Of a stretch of DNA of 38,155 nucleotides, positions 8,811-18,076 are shown in pieces (the first letter of the stretch is position 1; every line of letters begins with the position of its first letter). The notes below the pieces were generated by a model, which saw nothing but the letters and a program-made list of their open reading frames with translations, was not told the DNA's origin and did not search any database. The position numbers and the translations under genes are program-made. The stretch lies in the NCBI GenBank assembly GCA_022826825.1, contig JAJDUD010000015.1, positions 1-38,155 on the forward strand, in the 5' to 3' direction. The stretch comes from Acidobacteriota bacterium. Lineage in GTDB: Bacteria; Acidobacteriota; Vicinamibacteria; Marinacidobacterales; Marinacidobacteraceae.

Positions 8811-10817
8811 TCACCGCGGATTCGCGGTGCGGCTGTCGGAGGGCAGGCTCTCGTTCGGCGGGTCGGCGCCATCCACCGCCGTGATGGCGTAGCGGTACGC
8901 GCCCCGCGGGTCGCGCGCCGCGTCGGTGAAGCTCGTCTGGTCGACCGGCGACTCCGTCAGGCGCTCGAAGCCGGTGCCGTCCGGGCCGGAGCGATAGACG
9001 TGATAGCCGGCGACATCGGTTGAGGTCGACTCCCGCCAACTGAGATCGGTCTGCTCGGATCGCCAGAAGAGGCGCAGGTCCGAAGGCGGAAGCGGCGGGA
9101 AGACGTCCATCGGAACGACGCATGCCTCGGCCGACATGGGTCCAACGCTGAGCGCCCCGGTTCCGGCGCCGGGGACCCGGATCGGTATCGGGCTCCACGA
9201 CGCGTCGTCGGCCACGGGTTCTTCCGGGAGCGGCGCGGCGTCCTCCTGCGGGGCCGGGGATTCCGGCGCGGGAGACTCCAGGGCGCCGCCTTCACCCACG
9301 TCCGCCGGAGCCGGCGCCTCCTCCGCGCCCGGTTCCGGAATCGTCGCTCCTTCGATGCTCTCGTCCGGGGTCCTCGCTCCTTCAACGCCTTCGTCGGGAG
9401 TGGTCGCTTCCTCAGCGCCCTCGGGCTCACCGGCGTCCGGTGCGGTGGGGCCGGGGTCCGGGATCACGCTCTCCTCCGCACTCCCCGCCACCACGAGCCG
9501 CGCGCTATAGCAGACCTCTTCTCCCCAGAACACGTCGGCGTCCGCCTGACTCGGGCCGAAGGACCGTCCCAGCCGTTCGGACGCCTCTCCGCGCCTTCGG
9601 AAGACCTCGAACAATGGGTTCACCAGCAGCGTCTCTCCCAGGGCGCCGCGGGGATCCTGCCACCGGATGGTCAGCTCACGCGGCCCGACCTCGACCAGGA
9701 CCCCCTCCACCGGCGGCAGCGGGCCGGTGACGTCGAGGGACTGGAGTTCGCTCTCCTCGCTGGCGCCGCCGCGCGCCTCGTAACGGACGGTGATCTCCAG
9801 GCGGCGGCCGATCCAGTCCGGCTCCACCGGCAACTCGAGAACCCGTTCCTCTCCGGGCACCTCCGATTCGATCTCGGAGAGCAACGCGAACTCGAGGTCC
9901 TCATAGTCGAGCAGGGTGCCGGTGGGTTCCGGCTCGGGCTCCGGCTCCGGGGTCTCTGCCGGAGTCTCGCCGCCCGTCTCCTCTCCGGCCGGTGCGCCGG
10001 GGTCCGGCGCCTCCCCCGTCTCCTGGGACTCCGGTTCCGGCTCCCGCTCCGTTTCCGGGGTCTCTACCGGAGTCTCGCCGCCCGTCTCCTCTCCGGCCGG
10101 TGCGCCGGGGTCCGGCGCTTCCCCCGTCTCCTGGAGCTCCGGTTCCGGCTCACCCTCCGGCTCCGGCTCCGGCTCACCCTCCGGCTCCGGCTGCGGCTCC
10201 GCGTCCGCTTCCACCGGGGGAGCCCCGCCGGCGGGGGGCTGTTCTTCCGCCGGAGCGGGCAGCTGTTCAGGGGCAGGCGGCTGCTCGGGGGCGGGCGCAC
10301 CCTCGGGCGGCTGGTCCTCCGTCTCCGGTGCGGCGGTCTCCGGGGTCCCGGCATCCGGCGGGGGCGTTTCTTCCCCGGGGGCGGTCTCTACCGTCTCGAG
10401 CGCCGCCGTTTCCGTCGCGGGTTCGTCACCCGTCCCGGGGCTCTCCGGTTCGACGGTCCCGGCGGCGGCCTCGTCTCCGGAAGGGAGCTCCTCGGGCTCG
10501 GCTTCGTCCACTTCCTCCGGCGGCTGGCGCTGGGAAGCGCGTTCCTCCGCGGCGAGCGCGTGGATGTCCACCACCCGGTAGGACACGATCGCCTTCCGCA
10601 GCCGCAGGTCCGCGGGGTCCCCCCCCGAGTCGAGCCGGGGCGCGTACCAGCGCACCACGACCTGCCCGTTCTCCTGCCGCAGCGGCAGGACGTTGGGCGT
10701 CTCCGGGTCCACCTGAAGGGGCGCGAGCGGCGGACCCCGGCGGCCGCAGCCCGCGCCGGCGGTCAGCACGAGAACGAGCGCCAGGATCCCGGAGGCGCCC
10801 CCGGCGAACGTCTTCAT
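8811..10817 (-). CDS. Pro/Glu-rich lipoprotein with C-terminal fibronectin type III domain
   Basis: A predicted 668-aa lipoprotein. The N-terminus MKTFAGGASGILALVLVLTA is a signal peptide followed by GAGC, a permissive lipobox. CGRRGPPLAPL right after the Cys resembles the LptM/YifL motif (CGxKGPLxxP). Residues ~105-300 are acidic and Pro-rich low-complexity sequence with a 36-residue in-frame duplication. An Fn3-like region follows around 300-430, then another acidic linker and a clear C-terminal Fn3 domain (PPSDLRLFW ... AGYHVYRSG ... YRYAITAVD). The frame is open upstream to 11072 inside hslU, but the ATG at 10817 directly precedes the signal peptide. It is 34 bases after hslU on the same strand. 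Likely an envelope-attached structural or binding protein; function unknown. Confidence 0.75.
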   Translation of the reverse strand: MKTFAGGASGILALVLVLTAGAGCGRRGPPLAPLQVDPETPNVLPLRQENGQVVVRWYAPRLDSGGDPADLRLRKAIVSYRVVDIHALAAEERASQRQPPEEVDEAEPEELPSGDEAAAGTVEPESPGTGDEPATETAALETVETAPGEETPPPDAGTPETAAPETEDQPPEGAPAPEQPPAPEQLPAPAEEQPPAGGAPPVEADAEPQPEPEGEPEPEPEGEPEPELQETGEAPDPGAPAGEETGGETPVETPETEREPEPESQETGEAPDPGAPAGEETGGETPAETPEPEPEPEPTGTLLDYEDLEFALLSEIESEVPGEERVLELPVEPDWIGRRLEITVRYEARGGASEESELQSLDVTGPLPPVEGVLVEVGPRELTIRWQDPRGALGETLLVNPLFEVFRRRGEASERLGRSFGPSQADADVFWGEEVCYSARLVVAGSAEESVIPDPGPTAPDAGEPEGAEEATTPDEGVEGARTPDESIEGATIPEPGAEEAPAPADVGEGGALESPAPESPAPQEDAAPLPEEPVADDASWSPIPIRVPGAGTGALSVGPMSAEACVVPMDVFPPLPPSDLRLFWRSEQTDLSWRESTSTDVAGYHVYRSGPDGTGFERLTESPVDQTSFTDAARDPRGAYRYAITAVDGADPPNESLPSDSRTANPR
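9946..10150 (-). repeat. 108-bp in-frame tandem duplication in lipoprotein gene
   Basis: Two near-identical units begin at 9946 and 10054, a period of 108 bp or 36 codons, differing at only a few bases. They encode QETGEAPDPGAPAGEETGG followed by ETP[AV]ETPE-type residues. Shorter PEPEGE-type repeats flank them. Confidence 0.85.
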
Positions 10818-10851
10818 CGAGCTCCGGCCGTCAGCGGGAGTCGGCGCGCGG

Positions 10852-12270
<1,419 letters not shown>

Positions 12271-12294
12271 GGCGGGGAGATATTCGACCAGAAG

Positions 12295-12831
12295 TCAGAC
12301 CTCTTCGTAGATCACCTGACCGTTCGTGTAGATGCAGATGCCGTCGGTGACGCTCATCGCCTCCTCGGCGATTTCCCTGGCCGAGAGTTCGGTTCGGGAC
12401 GCGAGGGCGCGCGCCGCCGCCATCGCGAACGGCGCGCCCGCGCCGATCGCCATGATGCCGTCGTCGGGCTGCATCAGGTCGCCATCGCCCGAAAGGAGGA
12501 AGACGTGGTCCTTGTCGGCGACGAGCAGCAGGGCGTCCAGATGGCGGAGCACCCGGTCCGTCCGCCAGTCCTGGGCGAGCTCCACGCACGCCCGTTCCAG
12601 GTTCCCCCGATGGGACTCGAGCTTCGTCTCGAACTTCGCGAACAGCGCCTGGGCGTCCGCGGTGGCTCCGGCGAAACCGGCAAGGACCGCTCCGTCGCTC
12701 ATGCGCCGCAGCTTGCGCGCACCGTGTTTCACCACGATGTCCCCGAGGGTGACCTGCCCGTCGGCGGCCAGGGTCGTACTCCCGCCGCGGCGGACAGCCA
12801 GAACGGTCGTGGAGTGGAACGGGGACGGCAC
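12295..12831 (-). CDS. hslV: HslV peptidase subunit
   Basis: A threonine peptidase of the proteasome-like HslUV complex. The catalytic N-terminal Thr lies in TTVLAVRRGG, followed by AADGQVTLGD, GFAGATADA and the conserved DWRTDRVLR and DGICIYTN segments. The open frame extends to ATG at 12918, but a -10-like TATACT at 12939-12934 would leave almost no leader for that start. GTG at 12831 gives a seven-residue propeptide (MPSPFHS) before the catalytic Thr, like the short propeptides of other bacterial HslV proteins. The start therefore remains open; the product is secure. It heads the hslV-hslU-lipoprotein unit. Confidence 0.93.
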   Translation of the reverse strand: MPSPFHSTTVLAVRRGGSTTLAADGQVTLGDIVVKHGARKLRRMSDGAVLAGFAGATADAQALFAKFETKLESHRGNLERACVELAQDWRTDRVLRHLDALLLVADKDHVFLLSGDGDLMQPDDGIMAIGAGAPFAMAAARALASRTELSAREIAEEAMSVTDGICIYTNGQVIYEEV

Positions 12832-12933
12832 GGAACTGATGCGGAGCCCCCGCGGACCTGGACCATCGCGAAGCCGCGCCTGCAACCCGCTGATGCCCGG
12901 CCGCATGCGGTCTTCCACACGGGGCAGTCAGGC

Positions 12934-12961
12934 AGTATAGCCGTGCCCCGGGGCCTGTAAT
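12934..12961 (-). promoter_or_regulatory. Candidate hslV promoter
   Basis: On the minus strand, ATTACA (12961-12956) and TATACT (12939-12934) are 16 bases apart, a plausible sigma-70-like pair. CTGTAA (12955-12960) and TTACAG (12969-12974) form an inverted repeat overlapping the -35 and could be an operator. Prediction from sequence pattern only. Confidence 0.35.
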
Positions 12962-13021
12962 GGGCGAGTTACAGCGTGCCGGACACCCTTCCGGGAGGGC
13001 GCCGGCCGTTAATCTTGGAGG

Positions 13022-13429
13022 GTGAAGTTGCTCCGCGGCGTCGTCATCGTCAGCGGCATCTACGACGTGCTCCTGGGCGGCGCGCTGCTCTTCGCCCTCG
13101 ACGAGGTTCGGCAACTGTTCGGCACCGAGCCGCCCCGCTTCCCGATCCACGCGAACCTGAACGGACTCTTCGCCCTCGCGGTCGGCCTCGGCTACTTCGC
13201 GATCCTGAGGAACCTGGACGCGAATCGCTGGTACATCTGGATCATGGGACCCGTGCTCAAGGGAGGCGGGGCCCTGCTCTTCGTGCTGGACTTCGTATGG
13301 CGGGATTCCCCTTCCCTGTTCCTCGCGTTCGCCGCCTCGGACGGCGTCCTCGCCGCCGTGACGGCGGTCGCGCTGGTCGTCTCGTCCCAGCGGAGTCGCG
13401 GTGGCAACGGTGTGGCCGGTCCGGTGTAA
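13022..13429 (+). CDS. Small integral membrane protein, unknown function
   Basis: A 135-aa hydrophobic protein with about four membrane helices (roughly residues 5-27, 43-62, 72-92 and 98-122) separated by short loops. I do not recognise the family with certainty. GTG at 13022 directly abuts the GGAGG at 13017-13021, which is too close for use; TTG at 13028 sits six bases after it and may be the real start, two codons shorter. Divergent from hslV. The following sigma-like gene is 86 bases downstream on the same strand. Confidence 0.7.
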   Translation: MKLLRGVVIVSGIYDVLLGGALLFALDEVRQLFGTEPPRFPIHANLNGLFALAVGLGYFAILRNLDANRWYIWIMGPVLKGGGALLFVLDFVWRDSPSLFLAFAASDGVLAAVTAVALVVSSQRSRGGNGVAGPV

Positions 13430-13515
13430 TGTGGCGTAACGGACGCAAAAAGCGCCCCAAAATGGGGTGTTCGGAGACGGTTGCGAGCGAATAGACTCCC
13501 CCGCTCCCGCTGCGC

Positions 13516-14217
13516 ATGGACTCCTGGGAGCTGTTTCGCCGCCTGGTCGCGGCGCGTCCGGACGACCCCCTGTGGGGAGTCCTGTTCCGGCGCTGCCGGA
13601 CCCTCGTCCGGGTCGTTCTCCACTCGCGTTTCACAGGCCGCGGACGGGTGGACCCCGCCGCCCTGGATGATCTGTCGCAGGACGTCATGGAGCGGCTCGT
13701 CTCCGACGGGCGCCGGGTGATCCGCAGTTTCGCCGGGAAACGGGAGGAGACTTTCGAGGTCTTCATCCGGCGGATCGCGGAGAACATCCTGCGGGACCAG
13801 TTCCGGCGCGACGCGTACCGGCACAACGTCGAACAGTCCTTTCCGGCCAACGAGACCTGGCGGCTCGATGCGGCCCTCACGGAAGGTCCGATCGAGGACG
13901 TGGTTGACGATCCGGAGTCGGTCGTTTTCATGCGCGAGCTGAACGAGGGCGTCGAAGCGGTCCTGCGGCGGATCTCGCTGGACGACCGGCAGCAGGCCCT
14001 GAACCGGCTCCTGTTTCAGCTCTACTTTCGGGACCACTGCACCATTCCGCAGATCGCGCGCCTGCGGGCGGTGCCGCTCAGCACTTCCTCCGTCGCCCGC
14101 CGCATCGCGTTGATCAAGCGGGCGCTCCGGACTTCCTTCGCCGGTCACCACCGCGAGTCGGCGATGCGGCCCGCGGCTTCGCGCGGGCGCCGGCAAGAGC
14201 GGGAGGGCTCGCGCTAA
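13516..14217 (+). CDS. ECF-like sigma-70 family RNA polymerase sigma factor
   Basis: A 233-aa protein. Residues ~48-100 resemble sigma region 2: DDLSQDVMERLV, then an aromatic/basic stretch, FEVFIRRIAENILRDQFRR, matching the usual [F/W]xxRIAxNxxxDxxRR pattern. Residues ~150-205 resemble region 4, with a helix-turn-helix around TIPQIARLRAVPLSTSSVARR. The C-terminal ~30 residues are basic and probably disordered. An in-frame stop at 13492 makes ATG 13516 the first usable start; no good ribosome binding site is visible. No anti-sigma gene adjoins it. The divergence from textbook ECF factors means target promoters cannot be inferred. Confidence 0.65.
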   Translation: MDSWELFRRLVAARPDDPLWGVLFRRCRTLVRVVLHSRFTGRGRVDPAALDDLSQDVMERLVSDGRRVIRSFAGKREETFEVFIRRIAENILRDQFRRDAYRHNVEQSFPANETWRLDAALTEGPIEDVVDDPESVVFMRELNEGVEAVLRRISLDDRQQALNRLLFQLYFRDHCTIPQIARLRAVPLSTSSVARRIALIKRALRTSFAGHHRESAMRPAASRGRRQEREGSR

Positions 14218-14238
14218 CCAGCAGCCTGCCGAGGCGAT

Positions 14239-14266
14239 CGGGAGCGCCGGTGTTCACACCGGAATC
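14239..14266 (+). repeat. Solo arm fragment of the MITE/REPIN-like family
   Basis: GGAGCGCCGG followed by the palindrome GGTGTTCACACC and CGG matches the outer half of one arm of the large element, then diverges. It sits 20 bases after the sigma-factor stop. Confidence 0.6.
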
Positions 14267-14337
14267 ACAGCCAACGGCCGCAAAACAGGCATGATCGGGA
14301 TGGGTCGCACACCCTGCCGGTGACAAACCGGCGGAAC

Positions 14338-14771
14338 GGCTTGGAACGCCGACCTCCGGTCGGCACGCGCTGCGCGCCCGCGCAGCGCACGGCACGACCT
14401 CACCCGGAAGTCACGGTTCCCACCTCGGCGTGGAGTTCAAGGGCGTAGGCGGCACGTACGGCTTGGAACGCCGACCTCCGGTCGGCACGCGGCCCGGAGG
14501 GCCGCAACCACGTACCGCCCCGGGACCAGATGGCGCTGGCAGGCCGCGTTCGTGCGAACCCCGCGGGCAGCAGGTACAGGTTCGCCCACCTCCGGCGGGC
14601 GGTGCCGACCGGAGGTCGGCGTTCCGAGCCGTACGCGCCGCGAGGCGGCTCAGCCCGACGCGCTTGCGGGCCTTCGGCCCGCTGTGCCGACCGGAGGTCG
14701 GCGTTCCAAGCCGTACGCGTCACCTTGGGTGAGCAGCGTCACGACGTGCCGGTCTGGGGACCGGCGTTCCA
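14338..14771. repeat. Cluster of five one-hairpin repeats in mirrored order
   Basis: Units read CGGCTTGGAACGCCGACC then TCCGGTCGGCACGCG. Two forward copies lie at 14338-14369 and 14455-14491, two inverted copies at 14602-14639 and 14684-14720, and a diverged inverted copy (CCGGTCTGGGGACCGG tip) at 14746-14771. The order is forward, forward, inverted, inverted, inverted. The outer motif GTACGGCTTGGAACGCC is shared with a unit at 34716. This accounts for most of the 600-bp gap 14218-14818, where I see no gene. Confidence 0.8.
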
Positions 14772-14818
14772 GGCCCGCGCACCATCACGACAGTCGGGAG
14801 ACTGCCGAGGCTGCACCT

Positions 14819-16198
14819 TCACGGCAACTGGGCCTGCCCGCTCTCGGCGCTCACGGCGGTTTCACCACCGGCTGTCAGCCCCACCATGAGGTCCATGACG
14901 TTCGTCCCGGTGGGACCGGTGACGAGCAGGTCCCCCGTTTCGTGGAACAGGGACCAGGAGTCGTTGTTCCGGAGCGTCGCCTCCGGATCGAGGCCCCGCC
15001 GGCGGGCCCGGCTCCACGACGCCCCGTCCGCGAAGGCCCCGGCCGCGTTCGTGGGGCCGTCGGTGCCGTCGGTCCCGGCGGCGAGCAGCGCGACTCCCGG
15101 GACGCCCTCGAGATGCCCCGCCGCGACCAGCGCGAACTCCTGGCTCCGTCCCCCGCGGCCGTCGCCCGTCACCCTGAGGGTCAGCTCCCCTCCCGCGAGC
15201 AGCGCCGACGGCGCCGGTTCCGAACCGAGGACGGCCAGACGGTGCGCGAACCGGCGGGCGGTCTCGTGGACCTCGCCCGCGAGGTCCCGGCCGAAGATCT
15301 CGGTGCGGTAGCCGAGCCGGGACGCTTCCTCCCCGGCGGCCCGGAGGGAGTGGAAGTTGCTGGCCACGATGTGGTGGGGAACGGTCTCGCCGGGCGCATC
15401 GGGCGTCTCCGGGACTCTCCCGGCGGCCCCGTCGCGAAAGCGGCCGAGCACCGCTGCCGGGACCCGCTCCGCGAGGGCGAACCTCTCGAGCACTCCGAGG
15501 GCGTCGCCGAACGTCGTGGGGTCCCCGGTGGCCGGCCCGGAACCGATGGAGGTCAACTGGTCGCCGATCACGTCGGAGATCACGAGCGCCGCGGCCCGCC
15601 CCGGCGGCAGCAGCGGGATGAGGCCGCCGCCCTTGACCGCGGAGAGGTGTTTGCGGACCGTGTTGATCTCGTGGATGTCGGCGCCGCAGGCGAGCAGCAG
15701 CGAACTGACCCGCGACTTGTCTTCGAGCGTGATGCCGGCCGCCGGCGCCACGAGCAGCGCCGACGCGCCCCCGGTGAGCAGCACGAGGACCCGGCCGCTC
15801 CCGCCGGCCGCCCGGAGATCCGCGAGCAACCGCCTGGTCGCCGCGACCGAGTGCACGTCCGGGACCGGGTGTCCCGCCTCCTCGACCACCACCCCCGGAA
15901 CTTCGAGCCGGTGACCGTGCTTCACGATGATCCGCCCGCGCACGGCCTCCCCGGCGAGCCCGCGCCGGACCCCCCGGGCGAGCGCGGCGGCCGCCTTGCC
16001 GGCGCCGAACAGGAAGACCGGTTCCCCGGCCGCCCGCGCGGGAGGCAGCAGGGGACGGCCCCGGAAGGTCCATCCGGAAACCGCGTCTCCCCGGAGGTCC
16101 CCCTCCAGGATCCGCTCCGGATCGGCCGCGCGGAGCGCCGCCCGGTGAATCGTGGAGAGGTCCCGGCGAAGCCGTTCGGAGCCGCGCGAAGCCGCCAT
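14819..16198 (-). CDS. Glycerate 2-kinase (DUF4147/MOFRL family)
   Basis: A 459-aa protein of the GckA/TtuD glycerate kinase family, which phosphorylates D-glycerate to 2-phosphoglycerate. The N-terminal DUF4147 domain shows FLFGAGKAAAALARG, IIVKHGH, EAGHPVPD, LLTGGASALL, NTVRKHLSAVKGGGL and VISDVIGD followed by IGSGPATGDPTTF. The C-terminal ~110 residues form the MOFRL domain (ALLAGGELTLRVTGDGRGGR, LLAAGTDGTDGPTNAAGA, then NVMDLMVGL). Length fits the family. ATG start at 16198. It stands alone, divergent from the 16.26-kb genes. The product would feed lower glycolysis or gluconeogenesis, as do pckA and gpmA elsewhere in the window. Confidence 0.9.
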   Translation of the reverse strand: MAASRGSERLRRDLSTIHRAALRAADPERILEGDLRGDAVSGWTFRGRPLLPPARAAGEPVFLFGAGKAAAALARGVRRGLAGEAVRGRIIVKHGHRLEVPGVVVEEAGHPVPDVHSVAATRRLLADLRAAGGSGRVLVLLTGGASALLVAPAAGITLEDKSRVSSLLLACGADIHEINTVRKHLSAVKGGGLIPLLPPGRAAALVISDVIGDQLTSIGSGPATGDPTTFGDALGVLERFALAERVPAAVLGRFRDGAAGRVPETPDAPGETVPHHIVASNFHSLRAAGEEASRLGYRTEIFGRDLAGEVHETARRFAHRLAVLGSEPAPSALLAGGELTLRVTGDGRGGRSQEFALVAAGHLEGVPGVALLAAGTDGTDGPTNAAGAFADGASWSRARRRGLDPEATLRNNDSWSLFHETGDLLVTGPTGTNVMDLMVGLTAGGETAVSAESGQAQLP

Positions 16199-16263
16199 TT
16201 CGCCTGGGCTCAGCGGGCCGAAAGCACCGCCGGAACCGGCAGCCGGACAGTTAGAGTTGCCCG

Positions 16264-16392
16264 ATGAACGGGCCGGCCGACACGAGCGGACCGAACCCGA
16301 AGCGCTGGCACTTCGTAGTGGCTCTTGCGCCCATCGTCCTGGCGGCGCTCGCCCTCGGCGGACTCCTCCTGTTTCACTGCGGAGGGAGCTGA
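16264..16392 (+). CDS. 42-aa single-helix membrane peptide (candidate)
   Basis: ATG at 16264 to TGA at 16392. The N-terminal ~16 residues are polar (MNGPADTSGPNPKRW), then one hydrophobic helix (about residues 17-37, FVVALAPIVLAALALGGLLL) and a short tail HCGGS. The positive-inside rule would place the N-terminus in the cytoplasm. Only a weak GAG precedes the start. It lies 40 bases before the GYF-AIM24 gene on the same strand, suggesting co-transcription. No family recognised. Confidence 0.45.
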   Translation: MNGPADTSGPNPKRWHFVVALAPIVLAALALGGLLLFHCGGS

Positions 16393-16432
16393 GGAACCGG
16401 CGGGCGGGCCCGGGCTCGCGAAAGGAAACAAC

Positions 16433-17434
16433 ATGTCAACCAGCCAATGGTACGTAGCCGAAGGAGGCCGGACGCTCGGCCCGTTCGCCACCGCCGACGT
16501 CCGGCAGTCCCTCCAGAGCGGCCGCTGGACCGCGGGCACCCTGGTCTGCCCGCTCGGCCAAAGCTCGTGGACGCCGGCCTCCGACGTCCCCGAGCTCAGG
16601 ACCGGCATCGGCGGCGGCTCGTTCCCGCCGCGTCCCCCGGCGCCGCGCCGGATGCACGAGGTGGACTACCGGATCTACGGCGAGGAGATGCAGTTCGTGG
16701 AAGTCGAACTCGATCCCGCCGAAGGGGCGGTGGCCGAAGCGGGAGCCATGATGTTCATGAGCGCCGGCATCGAGATGCAGACGATCTTCGGCGACGGCAA
16801 CCAGACCGGTTTCATGGACAAGATGCTGGGCGCCGGCAAACGGCTGCTCACCGGCGAGAGCCTGTTCATGACGGAGTTCGTGAACCGGGGCAGCGGGAAA
16901 CAGCACGTGGCGTTCGCCTCGCCCTATCCCGGCAAGATCATCCCGGTGCAGCTCGACGAACTGGGCGGCCGGCTGATCGCCCAGAAGGACGCGTTCCTCT
17001 GCGGCGCCAAGGGCGTCTCGATCGGCATCGCCTTCCAGCGGAAGATCGGGACGGCGCTCTTCGGCGGCGAGGGGTTCATCATGCAGTCGCTGGAAGGCGA
17101 CGGGCTGGCCTTCCTCCACGCCGGCGGCACGATCGTCAAGAAGGAACTGGCCGCCGGCGAGAACCTGCGGGTGGACACCGGGTGCCTCGTCGCGCTCGCG
17201 CCCTCGGTCAACTACGACATCCAGTTCGTGGGCGGCATCAAGTCCGCCATCTTCGGCGGCGAGGGCTTCTTCTTCGCGAGCCTCACCGGCCCGGGATGGG
17301 TCTGGCTGCAGTCGCTGCCGTTCAGCCGCCTCGCCGGCCGGATCCACCAGGCCGCGCCCCAGACGGGCGGCGGCGGCAAGGGCGAGGGATCGCTGCTCGG
17401 CCGCCTCTCCGGCGTCGGCTGGGACGGCTCCTGA
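16433..17434 (+). CDS. GYF-domain AIM24/TIGR00266 family protein
   Basis: A 333-aa protein with two parts. Residues 4-56 are a GYF_2 domain (QWYVAEGGRTLGPF ... VCPLGQSSWTPA ... VPEL), usually a proline-peptide-binding module. After a Pro-rich linker, residues ~75-295 form the AIM24/TIGR00266 beta-sandwich, with EAGAMMFMS, the LTGESLFMTEF segment, PYPGKIIPV, GVSIGIAFQRK and the IFGGEGFFFASLTGPGWVW repeat. Bacterial AIM24 proteins are widespread but poorly characterised; the mitochondrial relative supports membrane organisation. ATG at 16433 follows AAAGGAAACAAC, a good ribosome binding site. The Nudix gene follows after six bases. Confidence 0.88.
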   Translation: MSTSQWYVAEGGRTLGPFATADVRQSLQSGRWTAGTLVCPLGQSSWTPASDVPELRTGIGGGSFPPRPPAPRRMHEVDYRIYGEEMQFVEVELDPAEGAVAEAGAMMFMSAGIEMQTIFGDGNQTGFMDKMLGAGKRLLTGESLFMTEFVNRGSGKQHVAFASPYPGKIIPVQLDELGGRLIAQKDAFLCGAKGVSIGIAFQRKIGTALFGGEGFIMQSLEGDGLAFLHAGGTIVKKELAAGENLRVDTGCLVALAPSVNYDIQFVGGIKSAIFGGEGFFFASLTGPGWVWLQSLPFSRLAGRIHQAAPQTGGGGKGEGSLLGRLSGVGWDGS

Positions 17435-17440
17435 CGGCCC

Positions 17441-18025
17441 GTGGGGGCCACCGCCACTTCCGACGCCGCCCGGGCGTTCCTCCGGACGTTCGCCTGGGAC
17501 GGCTGGACCCCCGACGAACGGGCCACCCTCCTCTTCGTCGTCGCGGACGGCCGGATCCTGCTGATCGAGAAGCACCGCGGGCTGGGTCAGGGGAAGGTCA
17601 ACGGCCCCGGCGGACGGCTGGAACCCGGCGAAACGCCCCGCGCCGCGGCGGTCCGCGAAGCGGAGGAGGAGATCCGGATCCGGCCCACCGGGATCCGCCC
17701 GGCCGGCGAACTGCGCTTCCAGTTCGTGGACGGCTATTCGATCCACGTCTACGTGTTCCGCGCCGACGGGTTCGCCGGGGAGCCCGAAGCCACCGTCGAA
17801 GCGACGCCGCTCTGGGCGGACCTCGAGTCCATTCCCTACGAGCGCATGTGGGAGGACGACGCCGTCTGGCTGCCGCTCCTCCTGCGGGAGCAGCCGTTCG
17901 CGGGCCGCTTCGTCTTCGACGGCGAGCGGATGCTCACGAGCGAGGTGGACCTGCTCGCGGTCCCGCCCTTCTCCCCCGGCGAACCGCCGCCGGAACGCGA
18001 AGCGGCGAGGCTCGCCGCCGGATAG
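17441..18025 (+). CDS. Nudix hydrolase, MTH1-like (8-oxo-dGTP diphosphatase type)
   Basis: A 194-aa Nudix enzyme. The Nudix box spans residues 58-80: G58, E64, then REAEEEI at 72-78, with all catalytic Glu residues present. The surrounding sequence (WTPDERATLLFVV, GLGQGKVNGPGGRLEPGET and the later MWEDDAVWLPLLL ... GRFVFDGERML) resembles the MTH1/oxidised-purine group rather than ADP-ribose hydrolases. It probably removes oxidised nucleotides from the pool in the cytosol; substrate is inference. GTG start six bases after the AIM24 stop, so it is probably translated from the same message. Confidence 0.88.
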   Translation: MGATATSDAARAFLRTFAWDGWTPDERATLLFVVADGRILLIEKHRGLGQGKVNGPGGRLEPGETPRAAAVREAEEEIRIRPTGIRPAGELRFQFVDGYSIHVYVFRADGFAGEPEATVEATPLWADLESIPYERMWEDDAVWLPLLLREQPFAGRFVFDGERMLTSEVDLLAVPPFSPGEPPPEREAARLAAG

Positions 18026-18051
18026 GCCGGAGCGAACCGGGCCGCTCCGGC
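18026..18051. terminator. Hairpin between convergent Nudix and BNR genes
   Basis: GCCGGAGCG (18026-18034) pairs perfectly with CGCTCCGGC (18043-18051) across an eight-base loop. It starts right after the Nudix stop and lies between convergent genes. No T-run follows on either strand, so it may be a Rho-type or 3'-end-stabilising hairpin. Confidence 0.4.
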
Positions 18052-18076
18052 GCCCGGCCGGCGGCGGGGAAGGCCG

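Noticed and set aside
13429..13494. 21-aa frame starting at TAATG after the 13-kb membrane protein
   Set aside because: It is too short, basic and without family features; it contains a weak CCCC/GGGG hairpin and is more likely 3' sequence.
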